Source: an uncultured Alphaproteobacteria bacterium
GTDB lineage: Bacteria > Pseudomonadota > Alphaproteobacteria > Rs-D84
Direction of reading: 5' to 3'
Assembly (NCBI GenBank): GCA_946625925.1
Contig: CAMOTP010000003.1
Coordinates: forward strand, 1 to 35,055
DNA: 35,055 nt
Below, piece by piece: positions 24,051 through 32,180 of this stretch (position 1 is the stretch's first letter; each line of letters opens with the position of its first letter). The translations under genes and the position numbers were made by a program. The notes under the pieces are model-generated. The model was not told where the DNA came from, made no database searches, and worked only from the letters and a program-made list of their open reading frames with translations.

Positions 24051-24707
24051 ATGAAAAATATACCAAGAATTTTTATAGGTACAGATATTACAAGTGGTAG
24101 TATAATACCAGTTGACAAGTCTGTTATACATTATTTGTCGCATGTTATGCGTTGTAATAATTGTTTGGTGTTTGGTAATGCTTGTGAATACAATGCTGTG
24201 CTAAACCCAGACGGTAAAACAATAACAGTTGGTGAAAAAACAGAACATAACGATCCGTCTAATGATATTACACTATATTTTTCACCAATAAAACGGTTGG
24301 ACGATATGATGAATATGGCCACCCAAATGGGAATTGCAAAATTTGTCCCTGTAATAACAGAACGTACGGTCGCAAAACACATAAACTGGGAACGTATGAA
24401 AAAAATAGTTGTTGAGGCATCCGAACAATCAAACCGTAATAGTGTCCCAGAAATCGCGACACCAATAAAATTTAATGAATTGCCTTTTTCTGATATTGTT
24501 GTTGCAGATGAACGTGCAGCATACGGCATGCAAATGCAAAATGAATATAAAAATCATAAGGCTGTTTTAATCGGCCCCGAAGGCGGCTTTTCTGATGCAG
24601 AATTTGAAATTCTGGATAAAAATCATGTGCCGGGTATATCTTTGGGAAAAACAATTTTACGTGCCGAATTGGCGGCACCTATTGCAATAGCAAGGTTGGT
24701 TGAATAA
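24051..24707 (+). CDS. rsmE: 16S rRNA (uracil1498-N3)-methyltransferase RsmE
   Basis: The 218-residue protein has the RsmE pattern. An N-terminal PUA-like part contains PRIFIG and HYLSHVMRC. The SPOUT (knotted) methyltransferase core has ITLYFSPIKRLDDMMNMATQMGI, TERTVAKHINWERMKKIVVEASEQSNR and the cofactor loop VLIGPEGGFSDAEFE, ending LGKTILRAELAAPIAIARL. It methylates U1498 in 16S rRNA. The ATG at 24051 has no clear ribosome-binding site and is 56 bases from the divergent virD4-like start. It is shorter than E. coli RsmE (243). The next gene starts one base after its stop. Confidence 0.92.
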   Translation: MKNIPRIFIGTDITSGSIIPVDKSVIHYLSHVMRCNNCLVFGNACEYNAVLNPDGKTITVGEKTEHNDPSNDITLYFSPIKRLDDMMNMATQMGIAKFVPVITERTVAKHINWERMKKIVVEASEQSNRNSVPEIATPIKFNELPFSDIVVADERAAYGMQMQNEYKNHKAVLIGPEGGFSDAEFEILDKNHVPGISLGKTILRAELAAPIAIARLVE

Positions 24708-24708
24708 T

Positions 24709-25404
24709 ATGGATACAAGAATCGCAAAATTTATAGCACATACCGGAATCGCATCCAGACGTGATGCTGAAAAATTAATTGAATCGGGTGCTGTTGCGGT
24801 TAATGGAATTGTTCTAGATTCGCCTGCGGTTAATGTGTCTGATACAGACGTTATCACAGTAAATGGTAATGTTATAAATAAACAAACTCGAACAGAATTA
24901 TATATTTTTAACAAACCATTAAACACTATGACCACTGTGCGCGACCCACTTGCGCGGAAAACAATTTATGATGTATTGCCGGATGAATATAAAAATTTAC
25001 GTTATGTTGGCAGGTTGGATTATAAAACAACAGGTTTATTGTTAATGACAAATGATGGTGATTTGGCGCGAAAATTAACATTACCAACAAACAAAATTCC
25101 GCGTACATATATTGCGCGTGTTGGGGGAACAAAACAAAATTTTGATATTGCACGTCGTGGTGCAACGGTTGATGGTGTTCATTATAGACCGATGGAAATA
25201 ACAGAAATATCCCCAGGAAAAATTCGTGTTGTTGTGACCGAAGGAAAAAAGAACGAAATAAGAATTGTTTTGCGTGCTTGTGGTGCGCCTGTGCAAAAAT
25301 TACACAGGGAATCTTTTGGAAATTTGAAATTGGGAAATTTGGCATCTGGAAAAATTATCAAAGTATCACAGAAAGATATTGACGAACTCTTGAAAACTCT
25401 TTAA
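24709..25404 (+). CDS. RsuA/RluB/RluE-family pseudouridine synthase
   Basis: The 231-residue product has an N-terminal S4 RNA-binding domain (RIAKFIAHTGIASRRDAEKLI, about 4-55). The catalytic domain contains GRLDYKTTGLLLMTNDGD, where Asp104 is the nucleophile, and FGNLKLGNLASGKI near the end. Such enzymes convert uridine to pseudouridine in rRNA. RluB-type modification of 23S rRNA is likely, but RsuA or RluE cannot be excluded. The ATG at 24709 is chosen over an in-frame TTG at 24700 because it lies one base after the rsmE stop and starts directly on the S4 domain. Confidence 0.9.
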   Translation: MDTRIAKFIAHTGIASRRDAEKLIESGAVAVNGIVLDSPAVNVSDTDVITVNGNVINKQTRTELYIFNKPLNTMTTVRDPLARKTIYDVLPDEYKNLRYVGRLDYKTTGLLLMTNDGDLARKLTLPTNKIPRTYIARVGGTKQNFDIARRGATVDGVHYRPMEITEISPGKIRVVVTEGKKNEIRIVLRACGAPVQKLHRESFGNLKLGNLASGKIIKVSQKDIDELLKTL

Positions 25405-25440
25405 TATTTATATCAAGAGAATCAATCAAGGGGGGCATAT

Positions 25441-26457
25441 ATGCGCAAAATCTTAAAAAAATCCATCGGAACAAATAAAGAAAATTCCACAAAAACCGCG
25501 GGTTCTACATGGTCTACACCAATTTATGTATATTGGTTTATAATTTTGTTTTTCATTGCGGCTACATTTTATATTTTGGGACGCAGTCATGGAATGTTGC
25601 ATAATCCCGCGACATTAAACGAAGAAATTTTGATGCAGGCGTCTGATTATTTTAATTCAGGCAAAGCAAAATTAGAATCTGGCGATATCGAAGGTGCAAT
25701 CGCAGATTTGACTGCTGTGGTTGATTCTGGTGCCGTATCTGGAACTGCGTATCTTGCCCGTGGTGAAGCATATATGTTGTATGGTGATTACAAAAAAGCA
25801 TTGTCAGATTTTCAATCTGCCATTGAACATGATACAACAAACATTATGGCATTTTATGACAAGGCATTGTTGGAAATGCGCCTAGAAGATTACGAATCTG
25901 CAATGATTGATATCAATAATGCGTTGGCATTGGCGGCAACGTCATCTAACCCAGTTGTGCCTATCCGTGATTTGTATGCAAAACGTGGTCAATTAAATTT
26001 GTGGCAAAAAAATTGGGATGGTGCGATTGCTGATTATACAAATTCTTTGGCACGTCCAGATGGTACGGTTTCGCCAAATGTATACGCAGAAAGGGCCGAG
26101 GCATACACTGCCAAAGGTGATTATACTGATGCAATCACAGATTATGCATCTGCGATGCAGGTTGTCAAAGAACAACTGGGCGGTATTGTTGATGTGGACG
26201 AAGGTGAAAGATTATCTCGTGATGTGATGTTATACACCGAAAAAACGGCTGCCTTATATTTGAAATTAAATAATAAAGATGCAGCATTGAATAGTTTGCA
26301 AAATGCATATCAAATAGCGATTACTTTGAATGATACTGAAACTGTTGAACGTTTAAGTGGATTGATGACAGATTTGAGTGCTGCAATCGCTGCTGAAAAA
26401 GCCGCGGCTGAGGCTGGTCAGGTTGTCACAATGGACCAGGTCCAAATCCAACAATAA
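25441..26457 (+). CDS. Membrane-anchored TPR protein, function unknown
   Basis: The 338-residue protein has a basic cytoplasmic N-terminus, one membrane helix (about residues 28-47, IYVYWFIILFFIAATFYILG) and a TPR domain. At least four 34-residue units are visible, for example AKLESGDIEGAIADLTAVVDS, AYMLYGDYKKALSDFQSAIEHD, LLEMRLEDYESAMIDINNALAL and AEAYTAKGDYTDAITDYASAMQ. The C-terminal tail is Ala/Gln-rich. It would sit on the periplasmic face of the inner membrane as a scaffold. AAGGGGGG precedes the ATG. It is 36 bases after the pseudouridine synthase gene, and a terminator follows. Function unknown. Confidence 0.78.
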   Translation: MRKILKKSIGTNKENSTKTAGSTWSTPIYVYWFIILFFIAATFYILGRSHGMLHNPATLNEEILMQASDYFNSGKAKLESGDIEGAIADLTAVVDSGAVSGTAYLARGEAYMLYGDYKKALSDFQSAIEHDTTNIMAFYDKALLEMRLEDYESAMIDINNALALAATSSNPVVPIRDLYAKRGQLNLWQKNWDGAIADYTNSLARPDGTVSPNVYAERAEAYTAKGDYTDAITDYASAMQVVKEQLGGIVDVDEGERLSRDVMLYTEKTAALYLKLNNKDAALNSLQNAYQIAITLNDTETVERLSGLMTDLSAAIAAEKAAAEAGQVVTMDQVQIQQ

Positions 26458-26480
26458 ATCAAAAAATCAAAAGTAAAATG

Positions 26481-26514
26481 AAAAAGGCACCAATATTTAT
26501 TGGTGCCTTTTTTT
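26481..26514 (+). terminator. Terminator after the TPR gene
   Basis: GGCACCAAT (26486-26494) pairs with ATTGGTGCC (26499-26507) around loop ATTT, with A's before and seven T after. It is the strongest terminator stem seen in the window. Confidence 0.88.
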
Positions 26515-26545
26515 ACAAAAAAAACACCGCCAATCCAGGCGGTGT
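26514..26545 (-). terminator. Terminator of the xseB-mutS-truB-rpsO operon
   Basis: On the minus strand ACACCGCC (26545-26538) pairs with GGCGGTGT (26531-26524) around a six-base loop and runs into eight T. It ends the rpsO transcript. Confidence 0.85.
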
Positions 26546-26563
26546 AAAACATTCCAGAAATTA

Positions 26564-26836
26564 TTATTTTCTCAAACCTAATTTTTTAATCAAAGCATCA
26601 TAATCAGCTTCGCTACGACGTTTGATGTATGCCAATAATTTCTTACGACGATTAACCATCAATAACAAACCGCGTTTGCTGTGTTCGTCTTTGTGATTGT
26701 TTTTCATGTGTTCTGTTAAATTACGGATACGTTCAGTTAAAACTGCAACTTGGGATGCAGCACTACCACCGTTATCTTTTTCAGACACTTTGAATTCTTT
26801 GATTAATTCAGTTTTTTTTGTTTTTGTAATGGACAT
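26564..26836 (-). CDS. rpsO: 30S ribosomal protein uS15
   Basis: The 90-residue product is ribosomal protein S15, with GSAASQVAVLTERIRNLTEHMKNNHKDEHSKRGLL and the C-terminal RRKKLLAYIKRR. S15 binds 16S rRNA early in 30S assembly. AAAAGGAATATGT precedes the ATG. It follows truB by 12 bases, the usual truB-rpsO order, but pnp, which normally comes next, lies about 9 kb away in this window. Confidence 0.97.
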   Translation of the reverse strand: MSITKTKKTELIKEFKVSEKDNGGSAASQVAVLTERIRNLTEHMKNNHKDEHSKRGLLLMVNRRKKLLAYIKRRSEADYDALIKKLGLRK

Positions 26837-26848
26837 TACATATTCCTT

Positions 26849-27718
26849 TTATATTGTGCGTTTTGGACGCAGTTGTTTATCTTTCACAACACCGATTCCG
26901 ATAAATTCAGTATTATTATAAATCCTGAAAAATCCGTCAGGCATTGCGGTTTTGATAAAACCACCGTTTTTATAAATTTCAGTGCTTTTATCGTCCAGAT
27001 TCAAAACCGGAATGTCCCCCAGTCCAGAATCCAATGGCATCAAATATTCATTGATGTCCCGGCTATTATTAACCAGATTTTCTAAAAAATCAAGTGTGAC
27101 AGCATTTTTTATATCAAAACCATTTGTTCTTACGCGTCTTATCATGTCCACAGATGCCACCGTTCCGCATCTGTGTGCGATATCGCGGGCAATACTTCGT
27201 ACATATGTACCAGTGCTGCATCTAACAAAAAACTGCCAACTTTTACCATCAAAACCGTTATATTTCAGTTCGTATATATGAATGGTTCGAGGTTGTATTT
27301 CGACATGTTTTCCACTGCGTGCAATTTCATAAGCGCGCTTTCCGTTTATATGAATCGCACTATACAATGGTGGTATTTGCTGTATATCGCCAATAAAATC
27401 ATTTAAAGTATTATTTATTTGTTTGTCATCTGGAATAATATCACAACGACAAATTTCAGTTCCTGTTATATCCAGTGTATCTGTATCTATTCCAAATTGG
27501 CAAGAAAACAAATATTCTTTGATTCCATCATTTGAATTTTCTACAAAAGGAATCATCTTGGTTGCATTTCCGATTGCGATTGGTAAAACACCGGTTGCCA
27601 TCGGGTCCAATGTTCCAATATGTCCAGATTTTTTTTCGCCAAATAAACGTGCAACTTTTGACGATGCCGTTCGACTGAACAGTCCCTGTGCTTTATCCAA
27701 GATAATCCAACCATTCAT
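26849..27718 (-). CDS. truB: tRNA pseudouridine(55) synthase TruB
   Basis: The 289-residue enzyme contains the catalytic motif GHIGTLDPMATGVLPIAIG with Asp38 as nucleophile, and later PPLYSAIHINGKRAYEIAR and the YVRSIARDI motif. It makes pseudouridine 55 in the T-loop of tRNA. The length is normal for short TruB proteins without a PUA extension, though a short C-terminal segment after VLNLDDKSTEIYKNG may be PUA-like. It starts three bases after the mutS stop and is followed by rpsO. Confidence 0.95.
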   Translation of the reverse strand: MNGWIILDKAQGLFSRTASSKVARLFGEKKSGHIGTLDPMATGVLPIAIGNATKMIPFVENSNDGIKEYLFSCQFGIDTDTLDITGTEICRCDIIPDDKQINNTLNDFIGDIQQIPPLYSAIHINGKRAYEIARSGKHVEIQPRTIHIYELKYNGFDGKSWQFFVRCSTGTYVRSIARDIAHRCGTVASVDMIRRVRTNGFDIKNAVTLDFLENLVNNSRDINEYLMPLDSGLGDIPVLNLDDKSTEIYKNGGFIKTAMPDGFFRIYNNTEFIGIGVVKDKQLRPKRTI

Positions 27719-27721
27719 GTT

Positions 27722-30271
27722 TTATAATCCAAATAAAGATAATTGAGATGTGTCGTCTTTGACCTGCATCTTTGATTTTGGTGTATGCGCAGATTTTGCT
27801 TGTTCGATTTTAACTTCGTTTACACCAATTTTTGCACCATTATTTTCTAAATTTGCCAGTACCGCTTCGGCACGTGCCACAACAGATTCTGGCATGCCGG
27901 CCATTTTTGCAACATGGATACCGTATGAACGGTTGGCGACCCCGGGTACAATTTTATGCATAAATATAATTTCGTTATTGTATTCTCGAACATCAATAGT
28001 TAAACAAGATACATTAGACAATAATCCATTATTATCACCAGCTAATGATGTCAACTCATGATAATGGGTTGCGAATAATGTTCTGGGGGTTAAATTATTC
28101 AAATATTCTAATACAGCCTGTGCAATAGCCATACCGTCATATGTTGCGGTTCCACGTCCAATTTCATCAAATATAATAAAAGAACGGTCTGTTGCGCGTC
28201 GCAATATATTTGCGGTTTCACTCATTTCCACCATAAATGTAGATTGTCCTGCTGCCAAATTATCCGATGCACCAACACGACTAAATAATTGGTCGCATAC
28301 ACCAATGGTTGCAGATTTTGCCGGAACAAAAGACCCCAAATGTGCCAATACGGTAATTAGTGCATTTTGGCGCAGATAAGTTGATTTACCTGCCATATTT
28401 GGACCGGTTAATAATGCAATTTTATTGTGCGATAAATCACAATCATTTTTAACAAAATTATCACCATGTGTACGCAATACTGCCTCAATCACAGGGTGGC
28501 GTCCACCTAATACACAAAATTCGGTGCCGGTTGTAATTTTTGGACACACCCAATCATATTCAATAGCACACAATGCCAACGCAACCCACACATCTAAATC
28601 GGCTAATAAATCGGCTGTGGCTAACAAATCATCGGCAATTTCACGTATATCATTGATAAAATTATTTATAATTTCATCTTCGATTCCAGCGGCTTTATCC
28701 ACTGCACTACGAATGTTATTATCCAAATCAATCAGTTGGCCTGTTGTAAAACGCATATTTCCGGCCAATGTTTGACGATGAATAAAACCGGATTCAGCCT
28801 TCATCATATCGTCCGCCTTGGTTGACGGTACTTCTATAAAATATCCCAAAATATTATTAAATTTAATTTTTAATGTATGAATGCCAGTTTGTTCAATATA
28901 TTTTGCTTGTAATCCAGCAATAGTATTGCGTGCACCATGCGACAGTTCACGCATATTATCCAAACTTATATCAAAACCATCACGAATGACATTACCATCG
29001 CGGAAAAAAGTTGGTAATTCATCATTCAGTGCACGTTTTAATTTTGCGGCTAATTCATCATGTGTTTTAATTGAGCCCAAACGTGCAGAAAAATCACAGT
29101 CTAAATTTTGTGCCATCATTTTTGCATTAGGCAAATTTACAATAAAATCACGAATGTGTGCCAAATCACGTGGTGTCCCACGACCAGCCATCAGTCGCGC
29201 CAGACTGCGTCCTACATCTGGCATAGATGCTAAATCGTGTGCAATATTTATCATAATATTTCTGTTGGATACAAAATGAGCAATGTGCATCTGCCGTAAT
29301 TTTATTTCGTCTATGCTTCCAGATAAAGTGCGTAAATATGCACGCAGTTTACGTGCGCCAGCGGCAGTCTTTGTTTTGTCTAAAACATCGACCAAACATG
29401 CGCCCCCAGCATTTATTGGTGCATCGATTTCCAGACTTTTCCAAGTTGCAGAATCGATTAATAACTGTGAATCATTTTTGAATTGTCGTGGGGCACGAAA
29501 TGTTGTTGATGCACCGCGTTGAGTATTAAATAAATATCCTGCCAGCAAATATGTTGCATTATCCATATTTTCAGATTGTGTGCCATCAATAACACCACCA
29601 AATACGCGTGCAACAATCTGCGTTATGTCTGAACGAATATATAATTTTTCATACACCGGTGTTGTCTTGAAAATAGTACGCAAATGAAATATTGTATCAT
29701 GTTCCGCATACGAAGAAGGATAGATAACCTCGGCAGGATTCAATCTTACCAAATCATCAATCAAATCGCTGGTCTGACCAACAAAAAATTCACCTGTGGA
29801 AATGTCGCAACCTGCAATATCAAATTTATTATTTTGAATTGGGACAACCGCGACCAAGAAATTTGCAGATTTTGGATTTAATAAATTTTCATCTGTTAAT
29901 GTTCCAGGTGTCAACACGCGAATAATTTTGCGTTCTATAAATTTGTGTCCGCGTTCTTTGGCCTGGGCTGGTGTTTCCATCTGTTCAACCAATGCAACCT
30001 TGAACCCAGATTTCACCAAACGTCCAAAATAATTATCGGCTGCATGCCATGGAATACCGCACATAGGGATGTTTTCACCATCTGCATCGGTTCCGCGTTT
30101 TGTTAATACCAGGCTTAATGCTTCACTAATAGTTTTTGCATCATCGAAAAAAGCCTCGTAAAAATCACCCAAACGAAACAACAGCAATGCATCTGGATTT
30201 TCCGCCTTCATATCCAGATATTGTTGCATAACCGGTGAAAGTTTGCTTTTTTCTGCCACGTAACACACCAC
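27722..30271 (-). CDS. mutS: DNA mismatch repair protein MutS (GTG start)
   Basis: The product of about 849 residues is MutS. The mismatch-contact motif GDFYEAFF has Phe37 and Glu39 (numbered from the first GTG). The ABC-type ATPase has Walker A GPNMAGKS (623-630) and Walker B FIIFDE (about 698-703). The helix-turn-helix ending lies near YGIHVAKMAG. The C-terminus carries QLSLF, a typical beta-clamp binding motif. No ATG exists upstream of the conserved LSPVMQQYL. The start is therefore one of three GTG codons: 30271, 30268 or 30259. The last has GGTG six bases before it and may be correct. xseB ends two bases upstream. Confidence 0.95.
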   Translation of the reverse strand: MVCYVAEKSKLSPVMQQYLDMKAENPDALLLFRLGDFYEAFFDDAKTISEALSLVLTKRGTDADGENIPMCGIPWHAADNYFGRLVKSGFKVALVEQMETPAQAKERGHKFIERKIIRVLTPGTLTDENLLNPKSANFLVAVVPIQNNKFDIAGCDISTGEFFVGQTSDLIDDLVRLNPAEVIYPSSYAEHDTIFHLRTIFKTTPVYEKLYIRSDITQIVARVFGGVIDGTQSENMDNATYLLAGYLFNTQRGASTTFRAPRQFKNDSQLLIDSATWKSLEIDAPINAGGACLVDVLDKTKTAAGARKLRAYLRTLSGSIDEIKLRQMHIAHFVSNRNIMINIAHDLASMPDVGRSLARLMAGRGTPRDLAHIRDFIVNLPNAKMMAQNLDCDFSARLGSIKTHDELAAKLKRALNDELPTFFRDGNVIRDGFDISLDNMRELSHGARNTIAGLQAKYIEQTGIHTLKIKFNNILGYFIEVPSTKADDMMKAESGFIHRQTLAGNMRFTTGQLIDLDNNIRSAVDKAAGIEDEIINNFINDIREIADDLLATADLLADLDVWVALALCAIEYDWVCPKITTGTEFCVLGGRHPVIEAVLRTHGDNFVKNDCDLSHNKIALLTGPNMAGKSTYLRQNALITVLAHLGSFVPAKSATIGVCDQLFSRVGASDNLAAGQSTFMVEMSETANILRRATDRSFIIFDEIGRGTATYDGMAIAQAVLEYLNNLTPRTLFATHYHELTSLAGDNNGLLSNVSCLTIDVREYNNEIIFMHKIVPGVANRSYGIHVAKMAGMPESVVARAEAVLANLENNGAKIGVNEVKIEQAKSAHTPKSKMQVKDDTSQLSLFGL

Positions 30272-30273
30272 TG

Positions 30274-30477
30274 TTATTCAGAAACCTTTAATGTTTCGAT
30301 TTTCAATTCCGCTTCTTTTAACAACTGTTCACAGTATGCTTTTAATTTAATACCTTGTTCATACGCAGCCACAGAATCTGCCAATGGCAATTCTCCAGAT
30401 TCCATTTTTTTAACCAATTCAGTTAATTGTTTATACGCTTCTTCAAAGGTCAGTTTTTTATCGGTATTTTCAGTCAT
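30274..30477 (-). CDS. xseB: Exodeoxyribonuclease VII small subunit
   Basis: The 67-residue protein has the XseB helical hairpin: LTFEEAYKQLTELVKKMESGELPLADSVAAYEQGIKLKAYCEQLLKEAELKIETL. It forms exonuclease VII with XseA, which is not in this window. The ATG at 30477 is preferred over one nine codons upstream because AAAAGGAATTTAAA precedes it. It opens the xseB-mutS-truB-rpsO unit. Confidence 0.92.
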   Translation of the reverse strand: MTENTDKKLTFEEAYKQLTELVKKMESGELPLADSVAAYEQGIKLKAYCEQLLKEAELKIETLKVSE

Positions 30478-30503
30478 TTTAAATTCCTTTTCATAACAAA
30501 TCA

Positions 30504-30532
30504 AAAATACACGATAAAAACCAAACTTTCAA
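30504..30532 (-). promoter_or_regulatory. Predicted promoter of xseB-mutS-truB-rpsO
   Basis: On the minus strand TTGAAA (30532-30527) is followed after 17 bases by TATTTT (30509-30504). The start would be about 20 bases before the xseB ATG. The -10 is not perfect. Confidence 0.45.
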
Positions 30533-30537
30533 GAATT

Positions 30538-30966
30538 TTAATAATTAAAATCGTCCAATTTTTTATCAAAAAATTTATAAATCATATCCTTAAAATCTTG
30601 ATGGATATCTAAATGTTCCAGTTCTGCACGATTTATCCATCTGTAATCAGTATGTTCATGCGATAAAATAACATTGCCCGCGACATATTTTGCAATAAAC
30701 AAATATCCAAAAAACTGGGTGTCTTTGTTATATGCAATCCCGGTCCATCCAAATACAGGATTTGATACAGCATCAACGTCTATTTTTATTTCTTCGGAAA
30801 TTTCACGTATAACCGCAGATTGAAAAGTTTCGCCAAATTCAATTTTACCACCGGGCAAATCCCACATACCTGGAAATACAGTTGTTTCTTTGTTGCGTTT
30901 TAACACCAAAACATTTCCGTTGTCATTATATACAATTATTTTTACGACACCCCGAAAATTTGCCAT
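30538..30966 (-). CDS. Nudix hydrolase
   Basis: The 142-residue protein contains a Nudix box GGKIEFGETFQSAVIREISEEI (about 39-60) with the catalytic RE..EE glutamates at 55 and 58-59. The usual Gly near the end of the box is Lys. It probably hydrolyses a nucleoside diphosphate derivative; the substrate cannot be read. MutT-like 8-oxo-dGTP cleavage is possible, since FPGMWDLPGG also fits that group. AAAGGG precedes the ATG. It lies between the mreB terminator and the xseB promoter and is probably its own unit. Confidence 0.88.
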   Translation of the reverse strand: MANFRGVVKIIVYNDNGNVLVLKRNKETTVFPGMWDLPGGKIEFGETFQSAVIREISEEIKIDVDAVSNPVFGWTGIAYNKDTQFFGYLFIAKYVAGNVILSHEHTDYRWINRAELEHLDIHQDFKDMIYKFFDKKLDDFNY

Positions 30967-30983
30967 TTTATACCCTTTGATTC

Positions 30984-31010
30984 AAATAAAAAACACCTGT
31001 CCAGGTGTTT
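30984..31010 (-). terminator. Terminator of mreB
   Basis: On the minus strand AAACACCT (31010-31003) pairs with AGGTGTTT (30998-30991) around loop GGAC, continuing into TTTATTTG. It lies 11 bases after the mreB stop. Confidence 0.8.
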
Positions 31011-31020
31011 CTTATTCGTT

Positions 31021-32070
31021 TTAATACATTGTTTGTAATATGTGTTGATTTTTGTCCAAACTGGATAACATTTTACCACTGCCACGTGCAACACATCCCA
31101 ATGGTTGATCAACCAAGAATACAGGCAATCCCGTTGCAGCACGAATGGCCGCATCCAAACCGCGTAATAACGAACCACCACCAGTCATCGCCACACCCAA
31201 ATCAGCAATATCAGCAGATAATTCAGGTGGTGTTGCCTCTAATGCGATATGAACGGTATCAACAATTTTTGCGACCGTTTGTGCCAATGCAGATGCAATT
31301 TGTGATTCTGTGACGACCGTTTCGCGTGGTGTCCCAGATAATAAATCGCGTCCTTTTATCTTCATCGATAATTCGTTAGTTTTATCCTTTGGTGCAATCG
31401 CACAACCAATAGTCTTTTTAATTTCTTCGGCTGTATTTTCACCAATTAACAAATTCTTGGTTTTGCGTACAAAATCGATAATGTCTAAATCCATTTGGTC
31501 GCCAGCGGTTCTAACTGCATTAGAATAAACAATGCCACCCAACGACATAACTGCGACCTCGGTTGTTCCACCACCAATATCTAAAACCATTGAACCAACA
31601 GGTTTTTCCACAGGCAAACCTGCACCAATAGCGGCCGCTGTGGATTCTTCGACAATATAAACCTTGCGTGCGCCCGCGGCATCGGCTGCCTCTTGTATAG
31701 CACGACGTTCCACTTGTGTTGCACATGATGGCACACAAATAATAATCAAAGGTGCAGCCAACAAATTGCGATGATGAATTTTACGAATAAAATATTTAAT
31801 CATTTCTTCGGCAACTTCAAAGTCAGCGATAACACCATCACGCAAAGGACGAACCGCAGCAATTGTGCCAGGTGTACGTCCAAACATTTTTTTAGCCTCG
31901 GCACCAACTGCCAAAATTTCTTTGCGTCCCAACAATCGATTTTCTGCAACAGCAACCACAGATGGTTCGTTCAAAACGATGCCACGTCCCTTTACGTAAA
32001 TCAGTGTATTAGCAGTTCCTAAATCAATCGCCATATCGGCAGAAAAGAATTTCATAAGCCAGTTATACAT
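31021..32070 (-). CDS. mreB: Rod-shape actin homologue MreB
   Basis: The 349-residue protein is MreB. Phosphate 1 motif DLGTANT is at 16-22, then the phosphate 2 region LDIGGGTTEVAVMSLGGIV and GVAMTGGGSLLRGLD near the end. An N-terminal amphipathic stretch (MYNWLMKFFS) fits membrane attachment. MreB filaments guide lateral peptidoglycan synthesis. AAGGG precedes the ATG and a clear promoter lies upstream. mreC and mreD are not downstream, unlike the standard mreBCD cluster, since a terminator follows. The cell is therefore likely rod-shaped or at least wall-elongating. Confidence 0.96.
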   Translation of the reverse strand: MYNWLMKFFSADMAIDLGTANTLIYVKGRGIVLNEPSVVAVAENRLLGRKEILAVGAEAKKMFGRTPGTIAAVRPLRDGVIADFEVAEEMIKYFIRKIHHRNLLAAPLIIICVPSCATQVERRAIQEAADAAGARKVYIVEESTAAAIGAGLPVEKPVGSMVLDIGGGTTEVAVMSLGGIVYSNAVRTAGDQMDLDIIDFVRKTKNLLIGENTAEEIKKTIGCAIAPKDKTNELSMKIKGRDLLSGTPRETVVTESQIASALAQTVAKIVDTVHIALEATPPELSADIADLGVAMTGGGSLLRGLDAAIRAATGLPVFLVDQPLGCVARGSGKMLSSLDKNQHILQTMY

Positions 32071-32103
32071 GTTAAACCCTTATAGCTGATTGTTTTCCAG
32101 CAA

Positions 32104-32132
32104 ACTATAAATCTTGACGCGCAAAAAATCAA
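32104..32132 (-). promoter_or_regulatory. Predicted promoter of mreB
   Basis: On the minus strand TTGATT (32132-32127) is followed after 17 bases by TATAGT (32109-32104). The start near 32097 would give a leader of about 27 bases with AAGGG. Confidence 0.65.
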
Positions 32133-32169
32133 GTAAACCACATAAAAAATGTTTTTATTTGATTTCTTG

Positions 32170-32175
32170 TATAAT
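32170..32175 (+). promoter_or_regulatory. Predicted -10 box at the rnpA start
   Basis: A perfect TATAAT lies five bases before the ATG at 32181, so transcription would begin at or beside the start codon. There is no good -35. Confidence 0.4.
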
Positions 32176-32180
32176 TTGGT

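Noticed and set aside
23995..24066. Longer start for the virD4-like gene at 24066
   Set aside because: It overlaps the divergent rsmE start and the predicted -10 box, and adds a segment without family resemblance.
25387..25419. CTCTTGA/TCAAGAG inverted repeat around the pseudouridine synthase stop
   Set aside because: Seven base pairs with a loop of about 19 bases, no T-tract; too weak to call a terminator or site.
32113..32119. TTGACG as a -35 for rnpA
   Set aside because: No -10-like hexamer at 16-18 bases downstream (ACCACA region). The minus-strand mreB promoter explains this stretch better.
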